Assembly (NCBI GenBank): GCA_965230005.1
Contig: OZ245934.1
Span: 372,001-436,000 of the forward strand
Source of the DNA: SZUA-309 sp965230005
GTDB lineage: Bacteria > Pseudomonadota > Gammaproteobacteria > Pseudomonadales > Azotimanducaceae
Length of the DNA stretch: 64,000 nucleotides
Direction: 5' to 3'
Below the pieces are notes generated by a model. The model searched no databases. It had not been told where the DNA came from and saw only the letters and a program-made list of their open reading frames with translations. This document shows positions 1 to 8,594 of this stretch, piece after piece. The translations under genes were made by a program, and so were the position numbers. The first letter of the stretch is position 1. Each line of letters opens with the position of its first letter.

Positions 1-962
1 TTCTCCACGTAGATGCCGCCGTTTGGTGTGGTGTATTCCTCTGTGGTTGTGCGCGGCCCCGTGAGCGGATAAAGGGGCCAGTAGTTGAGGAAGAACGGCT
101 CGCCGCTCTCGGCGAGTTCGCGCAGCTGCTCCCGGGCCTGCCGCTGATAACGCACGTTCATGTTGTGGTATTTCGCTTCTGTCCAGCGTTCGCCGGCCTC
201 CATCTCGACTTCCTGCACGTTGCGGTTCCGCGTGCCTTCCACGCCCACGACCATGCTCGAGGCGTCGGTTCGCAACCAGTTGTCGAGGGTGAAGCGGTCG
301 TCGTAGTTGTTACTGCCGATGCCGACAGAGACTTCCTCGTCCGCCGCGTCATCGTTGAAAATCGTCAGCTGGCCCTGCTGATGGATCGGGAAGGCTGCGT
401 AATCGAAACCCTGGAAATTCGGCCAGGCCTCGCGAATATCGCCCATGTGCCATTTGCCGACGTGGGACGTTCTGTAGCCGGAGCGCGATAGCACCTCCGC
501 CAGGGTGACTTCCTTTTCGGCGAGGCCGAAGCCGGAAATGTCCACCGACGTGTTACCCATGCCGTTCCGGTACGGTTGACGCCCGGTCATGAAGGCCACG
601 CGGGTTGGCGTGCAGGAGGGTTCCGTGTACATGCGCGACATACGCATCCCACCGCGCGCGACGCTGTTGATGGACGGTGTTTCGTAGCCGCGAATGGAGT
701 TCAGAGTGGCACTGCCGAGATCGCCGAAACCGATGTCGTCGATGAGTATGTAGAATATGTTCGGTGGCTTGCCGCCGTTGCTCGCTTTGAAGGCGGCAAG
801 TCGGGCGTCCAGCTCCTCGTCTTCGATGGCCCAGCGTGCGGCGTTCTGTTCCTTGAGGATGTAGTACTCGGCATCGTGCGCCAGCTCTGCGGCCCGGGCA
901 CTGCTGGTAAGCAGCAGCGCTGCGGTCAGGGTGGCGAGGAGGGCGAGCATTGATCTGTTCAC
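1..962 (-). CDS. Sulfatase (type I, formylglycine), C-terminus cut by window edge
   Basis: Exported sulfatase that should hydrolyse a sulfate ester; the substrate cannot be read from the sequence. The N-terminus has a signal peptide (hydrophobic run ending SARAAE). A conserved HDAEYY...DARL segment follows, then the sulfatase start PPNIFYILIDDIGFGD with metal-binding Asp pair. The formylglycine motif CTPTR has its Cys near residue 117, and HVGKWHMGD follows. I chose the GTG at 960-962 because it supplies Arg to the signal peptide n-region; the ATG at 948-950 is the alternative. About 320 residues are visible of an expected 550-560. It is a close paralogue of the sulfatase at 36421-38106 (shared GQLTIFNDDAA and NNYD.RFTLD blocks) and a more distant one of that at 16881-18530. 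Family assignment is certain; substrate is unknown. Confidence 0.93.
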   Translation of the reverse strand, partial: MNRSMLALLATLTAALLLTSSARAAELAHDAEYYILKEQNAARWAIEDEELDARLAAFKASNGGKPPNIFYILIDDIGFGDLGSATLNSIRGYETPSINSVARGGMRMSRMYTEPSCTPTRVAFMTGRQPYRNGMGNTSVDISGFGLAEKEVTLAEVLSRSGYRTSHVGKWHMGDIREAWPNFQGFDYAAFPIHQQGQLTIFNDDAADEEVSVGIGSNNYDDRFTLDNWLRTDASSMVVGVEGTRNRNVQEVEMEAGERWTEAKYHNMNVRYQRQAREQLRELAESGEPFFLNYWPLYPLTGPRTTTEEYTTPNGGIYVE

Positions 963-1009
963 ACTGAATCCCGTTCTTTTATCAGTCTTAGGTGAGTTCT
1001 GCAGGCGGT

Positions 1010-1705
1010 TCAGTCGGCTTTCTGCTGTTCCCGCATGGCCTGCATCTGCTGTTGCTGCTGCGGCGTCAGGATCGTGGCGAGCTGTGCGTCCGTGTCGGCT
1101 TTGATCTTCTTCATGGACCGGGCCATCTTCAGCTTCTGGGGCACGCCCATACGTTTGCCGGCGGCATCCATCACCAGCTGAAAGATGGACCGGATCGACG
1201 TCCCCATGACGGGCGCCATCTGCGTGAGCTGCTCGTCGCTGAGCGCCAGCGGCTGCTGCAGATCGATGAGTTTGATCTCGGCGACGGTGCTGAAAATCTC
1301 GTTCATCACTTCGTCGACCATGCCCTGGAACTGAGCGTTCTGCTCCTTGCTCAGAATGCCCGCCATGTCTTTGAAGAACGCATCCCGAGCCTGGCCGATA
1401 CCGGCGAGCATGGCCTGTCCGTCGGGTTCTTCGGCTGCCTCCTGCTGGGCATGCAGCCCCTCGAGGTTTTTCGCGAAGCCCAACAGCGCCTGCCGGGTTG
1501 CTTCAGTCTGATCGTCATCCAGTTCCAGCGCGGCCTGCAGCTCTTCGGCGAGTTCCGAAGGGTCCCCCATGGCCGGTTGTGCCTGGGCCGGCGCACTCGT
1601 CACAAGGGCGAGGGTCAGGAGCAGGGCGGTGAGCAACAGCCACTGGACTGCTCGGGTTGGGAAGGGGATCAGGGGACGTGCGACGGGGTGGTGAACGGTC
1701 GACAT
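1010..1705 (-). CDS. Periplasmic LTxxQ/Spy-like helical protein
   Basis: Predicted exported 231-residue protein. A long signal peptide (hydrophobic core WLLLTALLLTLALV, cleavage near APAQAQ) precedes an all-helical, charged, Gln-rich mature part. LSKEQ, LSDEQ and LTPQQ elements resemble the LTxxQ repeats of Spy/CpxP-type periplasmic chaperones, but I cannot show true homology. The start at 1705 follows GGAG with 8-nt spacing; an in-frame extension to 1786 has no such site. It lies 47 nt upstream of the edge sulfatase on the same strand, so the two may be co-transcribed. The function is inferred only from composition and motif. Confidence 0.72.
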   Translation of the reverse strand: MSTVHHPVARPLIPFPTRAVQWLLLTALLLTLALVTSAPAQAQPAMGDPSELAEELQAALELDDDQTEATRQALLGFAKNLEGLHAQQEAAEEPDGQAMLAGIGQARDAFFKDMAGILSKEQNAQFQGMVDEVMNEIFSTVAEIKLIDLQQPLALSDEQLTQMAPVMGTSIRSIFQLVMDAAGKRMGVPQKLKMARSMKKIKADTDAQLATILTPQQQQQMQAMREQQKAD

Positions 1706-1874
1706 GCGATCTACTCCGTGATGCGGGTCTGCGGCGTGAGCCAGGATTCGGCCGGAGGCTAACACAGCCGCTGAAGACGCCAGCATAAGGAATCCGCACG
1801 GGTCGGAAGGGGCCCGGTACGGGTACGGATGAATTTCCCCGGTGCTTTCGGGTATGTTGCCTGCGACTTAAGAC

Positions 1875-2402
1875 GTGGCGCCGACCATGCAGGAATTACG
1901 TGAGCTGATCCGGGCGGTACCGGACTTTCCGGAGCCGGGCATTCTGTTCCGGGACATCACCCCGCTACTGGCGGATCCGCGCGGGTTTCAGCAGAGCATC
2001 GAGGCTCTGGCGACCATCGTGCGCACTCACCAGGCGCAGGAGCTCCTCGCCATCGAGTCCCGCGGTTTCGTCTTCGGCGCCGCCTTGTCCCTGGAGCTGG
2101 GCCTGCCGCTCCATCTGGTTCGGAAGGCGGGCAAGCTGCCGCGGGAAACCATTGCCGAACGCTATTCGCTGGAGTACGGCGCCGACGAGCTCGAACTGCA
2201 CAGCGATGTGATACTTCCGGGTGTCCGCTATGCCGTCATCGATGATCTCATTGCAACGGGCGGTACCGTCGAAGCAACCGTTCGGCTCGTTCAACGAGCA
2301 GGCGGGCAGGTTGCGTGCTGCGCCTTTCTCATCGAACTGCTGGCGCTCGAGGGGCGGGTGCGATTACCGGGCGTTACCGTTGAGAGTGTGCTCCAGTACT
2401 GA
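1875..2402 (+). CDS. apt: Adenine phosphoribosyltransferase
   Basis: Cytosolic purine-salvage enzyme converting adenine plus PRPP to AMP and pyrophosphate. The 175-residue protein has the Apt N-terminal signature FPEPGILFRDITPLL, the ESRGFVFG segment, the flexible-loop region RKAGKLPRETI, and the PRPP-binding motif YAVIDDLIATGGT. Length and motif order are normal for bacterial Apt. The start is GTG 1875 or ATG 1887; neither has a strong ribosome-binding site, and ATG 1887 would give the common MQEL beginning. It is a single gene converging on the amidohydrolase at 2473-4218, with an inverted repeat between the two. Confidence 0.96.
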   Translation: MAPTMQELRELIRAVPDFPEPGILFRDITPLLADPRGFQQSIEALATIVRTHQAQELLAIESRGFVFGAALSLELGLPLHLVRKAGKLPRETIAERYSLEYGADELELHSDVILPGVRYAVIDDLIATGGTVEATVRLVQRAGGQVACCAFLIELLALEGRVRLPGVTVESVLQY

Positions 2403-2422
2403 CCGCTCTGGTTGCGCGCTGC

Positions 2423-2457
2423 TGGCATGGCCCTGACCGTCGTCCAGAGCCATGCCA
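2423..2457. terminator. Inverted repeat between convergent genes
   Basis: Perfect 9-bp arms TGGCATGGC and GCCATGCCA separated by 17 nt lie in the 70-nt gap between apt and the convergent amidohydrolase. The position suggests a bidirectional terminator. No T-run follows on either strand, so it is not a canonical intrinsic terminator. Confidence 0.45.
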
Positions 2458-2472
2458 ACCGCTTTGCGCACT

Positions 2473-4218
2473 TCAGGCGCGAATCACCCGACCCGGGCGG
2501 GCACCGGTATCCGCGTCGTTGGCACGGGTCTTCACCCCGTTCACGAAGGTAGCCAGATAACCCTCGGCTGGCTGCAGAATTCTGGAGCCGCCTGCGGGCA
2601 GGTCGTGATGTACGGCGAGGGGGCCGAGGCCCAACTTGTCCAGATCGAAGAGGTTCAGATCTGCGCGCTTGCCGACGCTGATGCTGCCTCGATCGTCGAG
2701 GCCGAAGAGCTCGGCGTTGCGTTGGGTCTGCTTATGCACCATGAGCTCGATGGGCATGCGCGGTCCCCGGGTACGATCCCGCACCCAGTGCGCGATCTGA
2801 TAGGTCGGGTTCACGGCATCGAAGATCAGGTTCACGTGCGCCCCGGCGTCTGAAAGACCGATGGTCGTATTCGGATGCTGAATCATTTCTTCCATGACGC
2901 TGAAGCTGCCGTCGACGAAGTTGGCACCAAGCAGAATGGCGAAGTTCTCACCATTGCCCCGGGTCAGATAGTCGTACATGTATTCCGGCGCGCTCTGACC
3001 GGCGGCGGCAGCGAGACTCGCGATATTGCCGTCGGGCTCCGGTTCGTAGTTGATGGGCATTTCGATCGGGAACATGCCCGGGGCCGCCATGGCCAGAAGC
3101 CCGTAGACGTTCGCCATCACGCCCGGCTTCTCCGGCGGGAGATCCTTGTCGGCCAGAATGGCGGCACGGATCTCCGGCTTACGCATCTCGACCAGCCTCT
3201 GGGCCAGGGGCAGGTGGGCAAGCTTCAGATAGGTCTCGCGCTGCTGGAACATGTGGTAGGCATCGAGGCTCGTCACGAAGCCGATCGGTCGAGTGGTGAT
3301 CTGGGGCCTCACCATCAGCCCTTCGGCGTTCGCCGCCTCCACGATCTCCAGGCAGTTCCGCCACTGATCGGGGCGCGCGCCGTTCTGCACGAGCGTGAAC
3401 GTGCAGTTGCGGCCTGAGGCTCGGGCGACTTCCACGAAAAGCTCAACTTCCTGCTCCGTCGTCCAGCGCTCGGGGCCGGCCATGTCGCCGACCACGCCGG
3501 CCGGCACGGCCTGGAAAACGCCTTTGCCCGCGCTCTTCATGGCTTCCCCGATTGCCAGCAGCTCAGCCTTCTCGGCGAAGGTGCCCGGGATCGGCTCGCC
3601 GGCCACGGAACGATGGCCAATGGTCCGGGAAGTGGAGAAGCCGAGGGCACCGGCGGTAAGGCCTTCTTCGACGAGCCGGCCCATGGTGGCCAGGTCCTCT
3701 GCGGTGGCATCTTCGTGCGTCAGGGCCCGCTCGCCCATGACGTAGTTTCGGAGTGCCGAATGGGGGATCTGGGTGCCGACGTCGAGGGCAAACTCGCGCG
3801 TGCCGAGGTAGTCGATGTACTCCGGGAAGGTTTCCCAGCGGCCCCACTCGATGCCTTCGTAGAGGGCCGTGCCGGGGATGTCCTCCACGCCCTCCATGAG
3901 ATCGATCATGCGCTGCTCGCCGCCGGGCGGGCAGGGCGCGAAGCCAACGCCGCAGTTACCCATGACGATGCTGGTCACGCCGTGGCTGAAGGAAGGATCG
4001 ATGCGATCGTCCCAGCTCACCTGACCGTCGTAATGTGTATGCACGTCCACCCACCCTGGGGCGAGGCAGGCACCGTTGGCGTCGAGGGTCTCCTTTGCTG
4101 CCCCTTCGACGTCACCCACCGCAACGATGCGGCCGTCTTCGATGGCGACGTTGCCGCTGAAGGGTTCGGCACCGGTGCCATCGACGATGGTGGCGCCCTT
4201 GATCAGATAGTCATACAT
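2473..4218 (-). CDS. N-acyl-D-amino-acid deacylase-like amidohydrolase
   Basis: Metal-dependent amidohydrolase of the D-aminoacylase/dihydroorotase-like superfamily, 581 residues, no signal peptide, so probably cytosolic. The N-terminal beta-sandwich strand (YDYLIKGATIVDGTG) is followed by the metal-binding HTHYDGQ, the GVTSIVMGNCGVGFAP block typical of D-aminoacylase relatives, and C-terminal GLSDAGAHVN with a conserved Asp. The true substrate could be an N-acyl-D-amino acid or another cyclic or linear amide. The gene starts 3 nt after the stop of the PNPOx-like gene, whose last codons contain the GAGGA ribosome-binding site. The pair is therefore almost certainly one operon. Confidence 0.9.
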   Translation of the reverse strand: MYDYLIKGATIVDGTGAEPFSGNVAIEDGRIVAVGDVEGAAKETLDANGACLAPGWVDVHTHYDGQVSWDDRIDPSFSHGVTSIVMGNCGVGFAPCPPGGEQRMIDLMEGVEDIPGTALYEGIEWGRWETFPEYIDYLGTREFALDVGTQIPHSALRNYVMGERALTHEDATAEDLATMGRLVEEGLTAGALGFSTSRTIGHRSVAGEPIPGTFAEKAELLAIGEAMKSAGKGVFQAVPAGVVGDMAGPERWTTEQEVELFVEVARASGRNCTFTLVQNGARPDQWRNCLEIVEAANAEGLMVRPQITTRPIGFVTSLDAYHMFQQRETYLKLAHLPLAQRLVEMRKPEIRAAILADKDLPPEKPGVMANVYGLLAMAAPGMFPIEMPINYEPEPDGNIASLAAAAGQSAPEYMYDYLTRGNGENFAILLGANFVDGSFSVMEEMIQHPNTTIGLSDAGAHVNLIFDAVNPTYQIAHWVRDRTRGPRMPIELMVHKQTQRNAELFGLDDRGSISVGKRADLNLFDLDKLGLGPLAVHHDLPAGGSRILQPAEGYLATFVNGVKTRANDADTGARPGRVIRA

Positions 4219-4221
4219 GCT

Positions 4222-4764
4222 CTAGTCCTCCTGTGCGTACTGCAGATAGGCGCTGGCCGTCGCCTGCGCCATCTTGTCCCCGTCGAAGGGGATCGACATC
4301 TCCGGCGTGAATTCCAGCACGACCCGCTCCGGAGTGTCGAGAAACTGAACGAACTTGTCCGGATCCAGGTTCTTCGTAAAGGCGTTACCGTCATCGTCGC
4401 GAACGGCCATGCCCGCGGCGAGGAGCCCGTAGAACCAGTGCTTGGTCTCCGGCTCGTCGTGAATGATCGTGTGACCCTTGTAGGTCACCGTTTTTCCGCC
4501 GCCCATGGGTGTGCCCTTGCTCGAGATCACAATCGACGAACGCCCATCCCGGGCGATGGCTTTGATGCGTACCCGCTCCCGGGTTGCCGTCATCCAGATC
4601 TTGCCCTTAACCGGCACATAAGCGGTGATGACACCGATGGGATGGCCGGCTTTGTTGGCCCAGACGAATACGCATTCACCGGCAGTCGCGACAAGCTCGC
4701 GCTCCTTCTCTGGATCGAGCCGGTACTGTTTCACATCGTCGTAGTTGGTGACTTCTTCAGTCAT
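4222..4764 (-). CDS. Pyridoxamine 5'-phosphate oxidase-like flavin/F420-binding protein
   Basis: A 180-residue split-barrel protein with the elements VWANKAGHPIGVITAYVPV, KIWMTATRERVR and SSIVISSKG, typical of the PNPOx-like family that binds FMN, F420 or haem. The reaction cannot be assigned. The start at 4764 is set by GGGGGAG 8 nt upstream; an upstream in-frame extension looks non-coding. It is the first gene of a two-gene operon with the D-aminoacylase-like amidohydrolase (3-nt gap), suggesting a shared but unknown degradative or detoxifying role. Confidence 0.82.
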   Translation of the reverse strand: MTEEVTNYDDVKQYRLDPEKERELVATAGECVFVWANKAGHPIGVITAYVPVKGKIWMTATRERVRIKAIARDGRSSIVISSKGTPMGGGKTVTYKGHTIIHDEPETKHWFYGLLAAGMAVRDDDGNAFTKNLDPDKFVQFLDTPERVVLEFTPEMSIPFDGDKMAQATASAYLQYAQED

Positions 4765-4957
4765 CGTGCGTTCTCCCCCAGAACTCCAGCCGCGTTTTTG
4801 CGGAGGCCATGCATATGCCTCACCGAGGAAGGAGCCTACACCGGATCGCGGCCGGTTGCGCGCGAGGTCGCGGGACGGCCGCGCCACGCCTTGGTCAAGG
4901 GGCGCCGGGACGGGTATGGTGCTCGGGCCGCGACCTCGTAGAGAGTTTTAAGATCCG

Positions 4958-5392
4958 ATGACCGACGCCACGGAATCGGCGGACAGCCGCCAGGATTTCT
5001 TCGCCAACTTCGACAACAATCCCTTCCATCAATACCTGGGCCTCACCCTCGAAGAATACCGGGCCGACTACTGTCGTCTGCGCCTGACGCCCTCCGAGAG
5101 CACGCCTACGGGTATCGGTGGCAGCGTTAACGGCGGCGTCATTGCAACGATGATCGACATGGCGGTGATCCCCGCGGTCTTTGCCGGTCTCGAGGACAGC
5201 GGCAGCCAGCCGGCCGGCACTGCCGACCTGCAGGTCACTTATCTGCGCCAGTCCCACGGCCAATGGATCGACGCGGAAGCCTTCGTCATCAAGCGCGGCC
5301 GGCAGCTCTGCACCATCGAGGTGAGCATCGTCGACGACAAAGGTACGCTCTGCGCCCGGGGCCGTGTCCTCTACGCGCTCCGGCCGGTGTAA
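4958..5392 (+). CDS. PaaI-type hotdog-fold thioesterase
   Basis: A 144-residue acyl-CoA thioesterase of the PaaI/YdiI type. The core NGGVIATMIDMAV matches the hotdog helix with its catalytic acidic residue (Asp), followed by TADLQVTYLRQ and the terminal strands. It probably hydrolyses an acyl- or aryl-CoA in the cytosol. It stands alone on the plus strand, diverging from the PNPOx-like gene and ending only 3 nt before the convergent lipoprotein gene. The specific substrate is unknown. Confidence 0.88.
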   Translation: MTDATESADSRQDFFANFDNNPFHQYLGLTLEEYRADYCRLRLTPSESTPTGIGGSVNGGVIATMIDMAVIPAVFAGLEDSGSQPAGTADLQVTYLRQSHGQWIDAEAFVIKRGRQLCTIEVSIVDDKGTLCARGRVLYALRPV

Positions 5393-5395
5393 CCG

Positions 5396-7378
5396 TCACT
5401 CGACCGGCCGATTGCTGAGGTAGCGCATATCGCCCTCACTGTCGCTTGCGACGATCACATGGGCATGGCCCTGGCTGTCGACCGCGATGGAACTTTTCCC
5501 CCAGCCGATGGACCAGAGCGGCCCGGCCTTCCAGCCGTCGGTGTCATTGCGTGCATAAAGCAGCTGATCGTCGTCGCTGTCGTCTTCGAAGACGAGGTGG
5601 GCCGTGCCCTCTGCGCTGATGGCGAGCTCCGGATAACGACCGGTTCCCACGAGCTCCGCCTGCCACGAGCCGCCGCTGTTGCTGGCGTAGCCCACCTCGC
5701 CGGGTTCTGCGTCGCGGTGCTGATCGTAGGCGATGTGTGCGTGGCGCTCCGGGTCAACGGCGATGGCCGTTGTCGAGCTGTCGTCGACGCTCTCGCCGCT
5801 GTGGCCGGGAATGGCTTCGGCCTGCCAGGTCCCGGAGACGTTGCTGAGATACATGAGACCGAGGGACGGATTCAAGTAGGACAGGTGGGCGTTGCCGTCG
5901 CGGTCCACGGCGATGTCGCAGCTGCTGCCTGTTGCGTCCGGATGTAGCTCGGTGCCCTCCCGGCTCAGCCATTCGCTGCCAGTGAAGGTGGCGTAGTAAA
6001 GGGTGTCGCGGATGCCGTAGCAGAGATGCTGAGTGCCGTCGGGTGCACTCGCCAGGGCCACGGAATTCATAGGGTTGTCGCTGTCCTGGAGGTTGCGCAG
6101 GCCGTAGAGCCCCTGCGGCGACAGTTCGAGGTGGCGGACCCGTTCGAAAGAGCCGTTGCGCTGCTTGTGCACGATGTTCGGCACATCAAAGGAATCGAAG
6201 CTCAGCGCCAGCAGGTAGCTGTCTGAGAACCAGTAGGTGTCTTCTCCAGAGTCCACCGTTCGCGACCTCGAAACACCGCCTTGATTCAGCTGCAGAAACT
6301 TAAGCTTCACCAGATACGTGGCTTCACTGCTGTCGTATTCCTTCACCTTGAACGCGATGCCGATGCCGTCATCGCTGGCAATGGCGAGTTCCGCCCAGCG
6401 TGCGTCACGAGCCTCCAGCCTTTGGCTCGTCCAACCGCTCCGTGCACACACGGAGTCACTTTCCGGGGATGTCTTACCGGTGCTGTCGACGGCAACGACC
6501 GTGTAGCAGTAGACGTCGTCACCGGCGATGGCTTCATCGTCATGGGCCGTCTCTTCCGTGTTCGTGAGCAGCGCACCATCACGGTTGAGGCGGTAGTAAT
6601 CGATGCGGCCATCGTCGGTCGCTGCGGCCCAGGTCACGCGCAGGGTATCGATGCCGTCGATTCGCTGGAATTCAGCGCGCAGGTTGCTCACAGCCTGTGG
6701 GCTTTCGATGTCCTGCGGTGTGGTCGCACACGCACGGGCGCTGCTGCGGGAGCGATTGTCGGCCCGATCGACGGCAAAAACCTCATAACAGTGCTCCGTG
6801 GCGGTTGCCGCCTTCGAGTCCAGGTAGCTGGTGGACGGCGTGGATCCCAGCGGTGTTCCGTCACGATGGATCAGGTAGTTGGCGATGCCATGCTGGTCGG
6901 TGGCGCGCTGCCAGCGCAGGCTGATGGTACCGGCGTTTTCTGCAACCACCTGAAGATCGCGCGGTGGGGAAGGTGGCACCTCATCGGCACGCGTTCGCGC
7001 GCATTTCGTTTTGCTCATCTTGTTCGCGGTGATCGGCATTTTGATCACGAAGCAGTAGCGGGTGTCCGGTTCGAGACCGGTGACCACATAGCTCCGTTCT
7101 TCGGTCCACGCGAGCATCTGACCCGATCGCTCGTCATCGCGGGAAACGCCGTAGGCGGAGACGCTCAGGCCGCCACCGGGCTTTGACCATTTGAGGCGGA
7201 TGCTGTCGGTCCCCAGCGCGTCCACGTCCAGAGAAACGGATTTCGAGCCGCCGCCGAGGAGACCGCCGCCTCCGCCGGAGCCACAGGCGGAAAGCAGGAT
7301 CAGGCAGGCGCCGAGCCAGGTGATGGTGTGGAGGCCTAACGGCGGCTTCCGGCTGAACAGTGAGCGGTGCAGATTCAT
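5396..7378 (-). CDS. Lipoprotein with fibronectin type III domains and beta-propeller-like repeats
   Basis: A 660-residue surface or periplasmic lipoprotein. The signal peptide ends in the lipobox LLSACGSG (Cys32), followed by a Gly-rich linker. About three fibronectin type III domains follow (roughly residues 45-320; markers W.....D....Y.. and CYEV/CYTVVAVD). The C-terminal half carries repeats of about 50-60 residues with a G.AH(L/I/V) start and YASN..G.W-like endings, resembling sialidase or propeller blades. No catalytic signature is visible, so an adhesive or carbohydrate-binding role is an inference. It is a single gene. Confidence 0.82.
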   Translation of the reverse strand: MNLHRSLFSRKPPLGLHTITWLGACLILLSACGSGGGGGLLGGGSKSVSLDVDALGTDSIRLKWSKPGGGLSVSAYGVSRDDERSGQMLAWTEERSYVVTGLEPDTRYCFVIKMPITANKMSKTKCARTRADEVPPSPPRDLQVVAENAGTISLRWQRATDQHGIANYLIHRDGTPLGSTPSTSYLDSKAATATEHCYEVFAVDRADNRSRSSARACATTPQDIESPQAVSNLRAEFQRIDGIDTLRVTWAAATDDGRIDYYRLNRDGALLTNTEETAHDDEAIAGDDVYCYTVVAVDSTGKTSPESDSVCARSGWTSQRLEARDARWAELAIASDDGIGIAFKVKEYDSSEATYLVKLKFLQLNQGGVSRSRTVDSGEDTYWFSDSYLLALSFDSFDVPNIVHKQRNGSFERVRHLELSPQGLYGLRNLQDSDNPMNSVALASAPDGTQHLCYGIRDTLYYATFTGSEWLSREGTELHPDATGSSCDIAVDRDGNAHLSYLNPSLGLMYLSNVSGTWQAEAIPGHSGESVDDSSTTAIAVDPERHAHIAYDQHRDAEPGEVGYASNSGGSWQAELVGTGRYPELAISAEGTAHLVFEDDSDDDQLLYARNDTDGWKAGPLWSIGWGKSSIAVDSQGHAHVIVASDSEGDMRYLSNRPVE

Positions 7379-7510
7379 GGTGCTCGCCTCCCAGGGCTTG
7401 ATTGGAGCCTGGACCGTACGAGCGGGGCACCTTACGGCGCCCGATTTAGGCCTTAGGAGTCTTTAGGTTTGATTGAATGTTAGTAAAAACAATCAGTTAG
7501 AGGCGGGTGT

Positions 7511-7792
7511 TCAGTCCCGTCGGCCGGCCAATCCATACGCCCCGATTTCCCGCTCAGCGCGCGGTTTCACCTTCATAACGAAGATTCCGCTTGGATCGGC
7601 GTCCCGCATGAGGCGCTTCAGGGTGTCCATGACGTGGTCGTAGGGGCCGTAGACGAGGGTACTCACGGCGTTCGTGTGCACCTCGATGCCCGCGACGGCG
7701 TTCAAGGCGGCAAGGAAATCGTCCACCGCCGGAATGAAGGCGTCCCGGGTGGGATACATGGAGATCTCGACAACAACTGATTCGGCTGACAT
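7511..7792 (-). CDS. YkoF/MTH1187-like thiamine-binding-fold protein
   Basis: A 93-residue protein with the ferredoxin-like pattern of the YkoF/MTH1187 (DUF77) family: VVVEISMYP at the start, then IEVHTNAVSTLVYGPYDHVMDTL. Some members of this family bind thiamine or hydroxymethylpyrimidine, others have no known ligand. No thiamine transport or synthesis gene is adjacent, so a role in thiamine metabolism is not supported here. The 132 nt between this gene's end and the downstream lipoprotein start hold an AT-rich stretch but no gene. Confidence 0.75.
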   Translation of the reverse strand: MSAESVVVEISMYPTRDAFIPAVDDFLAALNAVAGIEVHTNAVSTLVYGPYDHVMDTLKRLMRDADPSGIFVMKVKPRAEREIGAYGLAGRRD

Positions 7793-7846
7793 GACGGCGC
7801 TTCCGGCAAGGGTGGCTCTATGCCGTCACTGCTCTTCAGCGTGCGA

Positions 7847-8104
7847 TCAGAACAGGTCGGGCTCCCGGTTGATGGATACCAGAGTCACGTCGGCGAAGTC
7901 GAGATTCTTCGGCAACTCTTCGCGCCGTTCGTCCAGGAACGACATGGTTTCCACATAGTTAGCGAGCTCAAGCTCAGCCGCGGATTTCGACCAGAATGGA
8001 CCCCGCGGCCCCTCCCGGGTGTCGAAATACCAGCGACCTTCACGAAGGTGAATGCGTTCTTCCGACGCGTCGAACAGCGCTTCCGGCGTGTCCTTTTTTC
8101 TCAC
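7847..8104 (-). CDS. Small conserved-type hypothetical protein
   Basis: An 85-residue cytosolic protein of unknown function. It has a WYFDTREGPRGPFWSKSAAE block of the kind seen in small proteobacterial proteins with a short beta-hairpin followed by a helix. The start is GTG 8104 because AGGGGA lies just upstream; an ATG at 8125 is also in frame but has a poorer site. A perfect 16-bp palindrome lies about 60-80 nt upstream and may control this gene. It is separated by 54 nt from the YkoF-like gene downstream. Confidence 0.62.
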   Translation of the reverse strand: MRKKDTPEALFDASEERIHLREGRWYFDTREGPRGPFWSKSAAELELANYVETMSFLDERREELPKNLDFADVTLVSINREPDLF

Positions 8105-8160
8105 TGAGTCCCCTCTCCCGATCATTAACTCTCGCTCTTGGCAGGCGAACGGGGCGAGCT

Positions 8161-8176
8161 TAGTGCAATTGCACTA
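8161..8176. promoter_or_regulatory. Perfect 16-bp palindrome, operator candidate
   Basis: TAGTGCAATTGCACTA is a perfect palindrome in the 119-nt gap between the Arg-repeat protein gene and the hypothetical gene at 7847-8104 (both on the minus strand). A symmetric site of this length just upstream of a start is typical of a dimeric repressor operator. The binding protein is not identifiable. Confidence 0.45.
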
Positions 8177-8223
8177 GGCAAGTTGTGCGGACTTTGTTGC
8201 AAAACCGGTGCTAGTTGCCGGTG

Positions 8224-8592
8224 TTACTCCCAGACTTCTTCCTCGAACTCCACGTTCGTGTTGGCGCCCGCCTCGATCTCGTCCACCACGTAGACGACGG
8301 TCGTTCCGGAATACACAGGCTGGTAATAGATGCCGCCGCAGTAGTAGTAGGTGGCACCTGCCCGGGCGATGGTTGTTGTGCAGCCATAGGGCAGATAAGA
8401 CAGTCGCATGCCGCGATGCACCCGGCGTCTGGTTCGGCGACGGGTTCGCCGACGCGTACGCCGTCTCACCCCCGCGACGCTGCCGGGGCTTGCGGGGCGT
8501 CCAGGTGCGCCCTGGGCACCCGTTGCCGTTGTGAGGGCTGTGCTCGTGAGCAAAAGCGGCAGGAAGCTCTTCAGGAGTGTTCGGCGTTTCAT
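8224..8592 (-). CDS. Exported protein with Arg/Thr tandem repeats
   Basis: A 122-residue protein beginning MKRRTLLKSFLPLLL, a signal peptide (TAT-like twin Arg, but without the full motif). A strongly basic stretch of RRRT units then ends in RRRV (about residues 43-58). The C-terminal part is Tyr/Val-rich (YYYCGGIYYQPVYSGTTVVYVV) with an acidic tail FEEEVWE. The Tyr/Gly segment resembles small exported proteins often encoded next to DUF2092 proteins, as here. The start follows GGAGTGAAC and lies 2 nt after the stop of the DUF2092 gene, so the two are co-translated. Function unknown. Confidence 0.75.
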   Translation of the reverse strand: MKRRTLLKSFLPLLLTSTALTTATGAQGAPGRPASPGSVAGVRRRTRRRTRRRTRRRVHRGMRLSYLPYGCTTTIARAGATYYYCGGIYYQPVYSGTTVVYVVDEIEAGANTNVEFEEEVWE

Positions 8593-8594
8593 GT

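Noticed and set aside
8161..8176. Intrinsic terminator of the Arg-repeat gene
   Set aside because: The palindrome has no loop and no U-tract, so an operator is more likely than a terminator.
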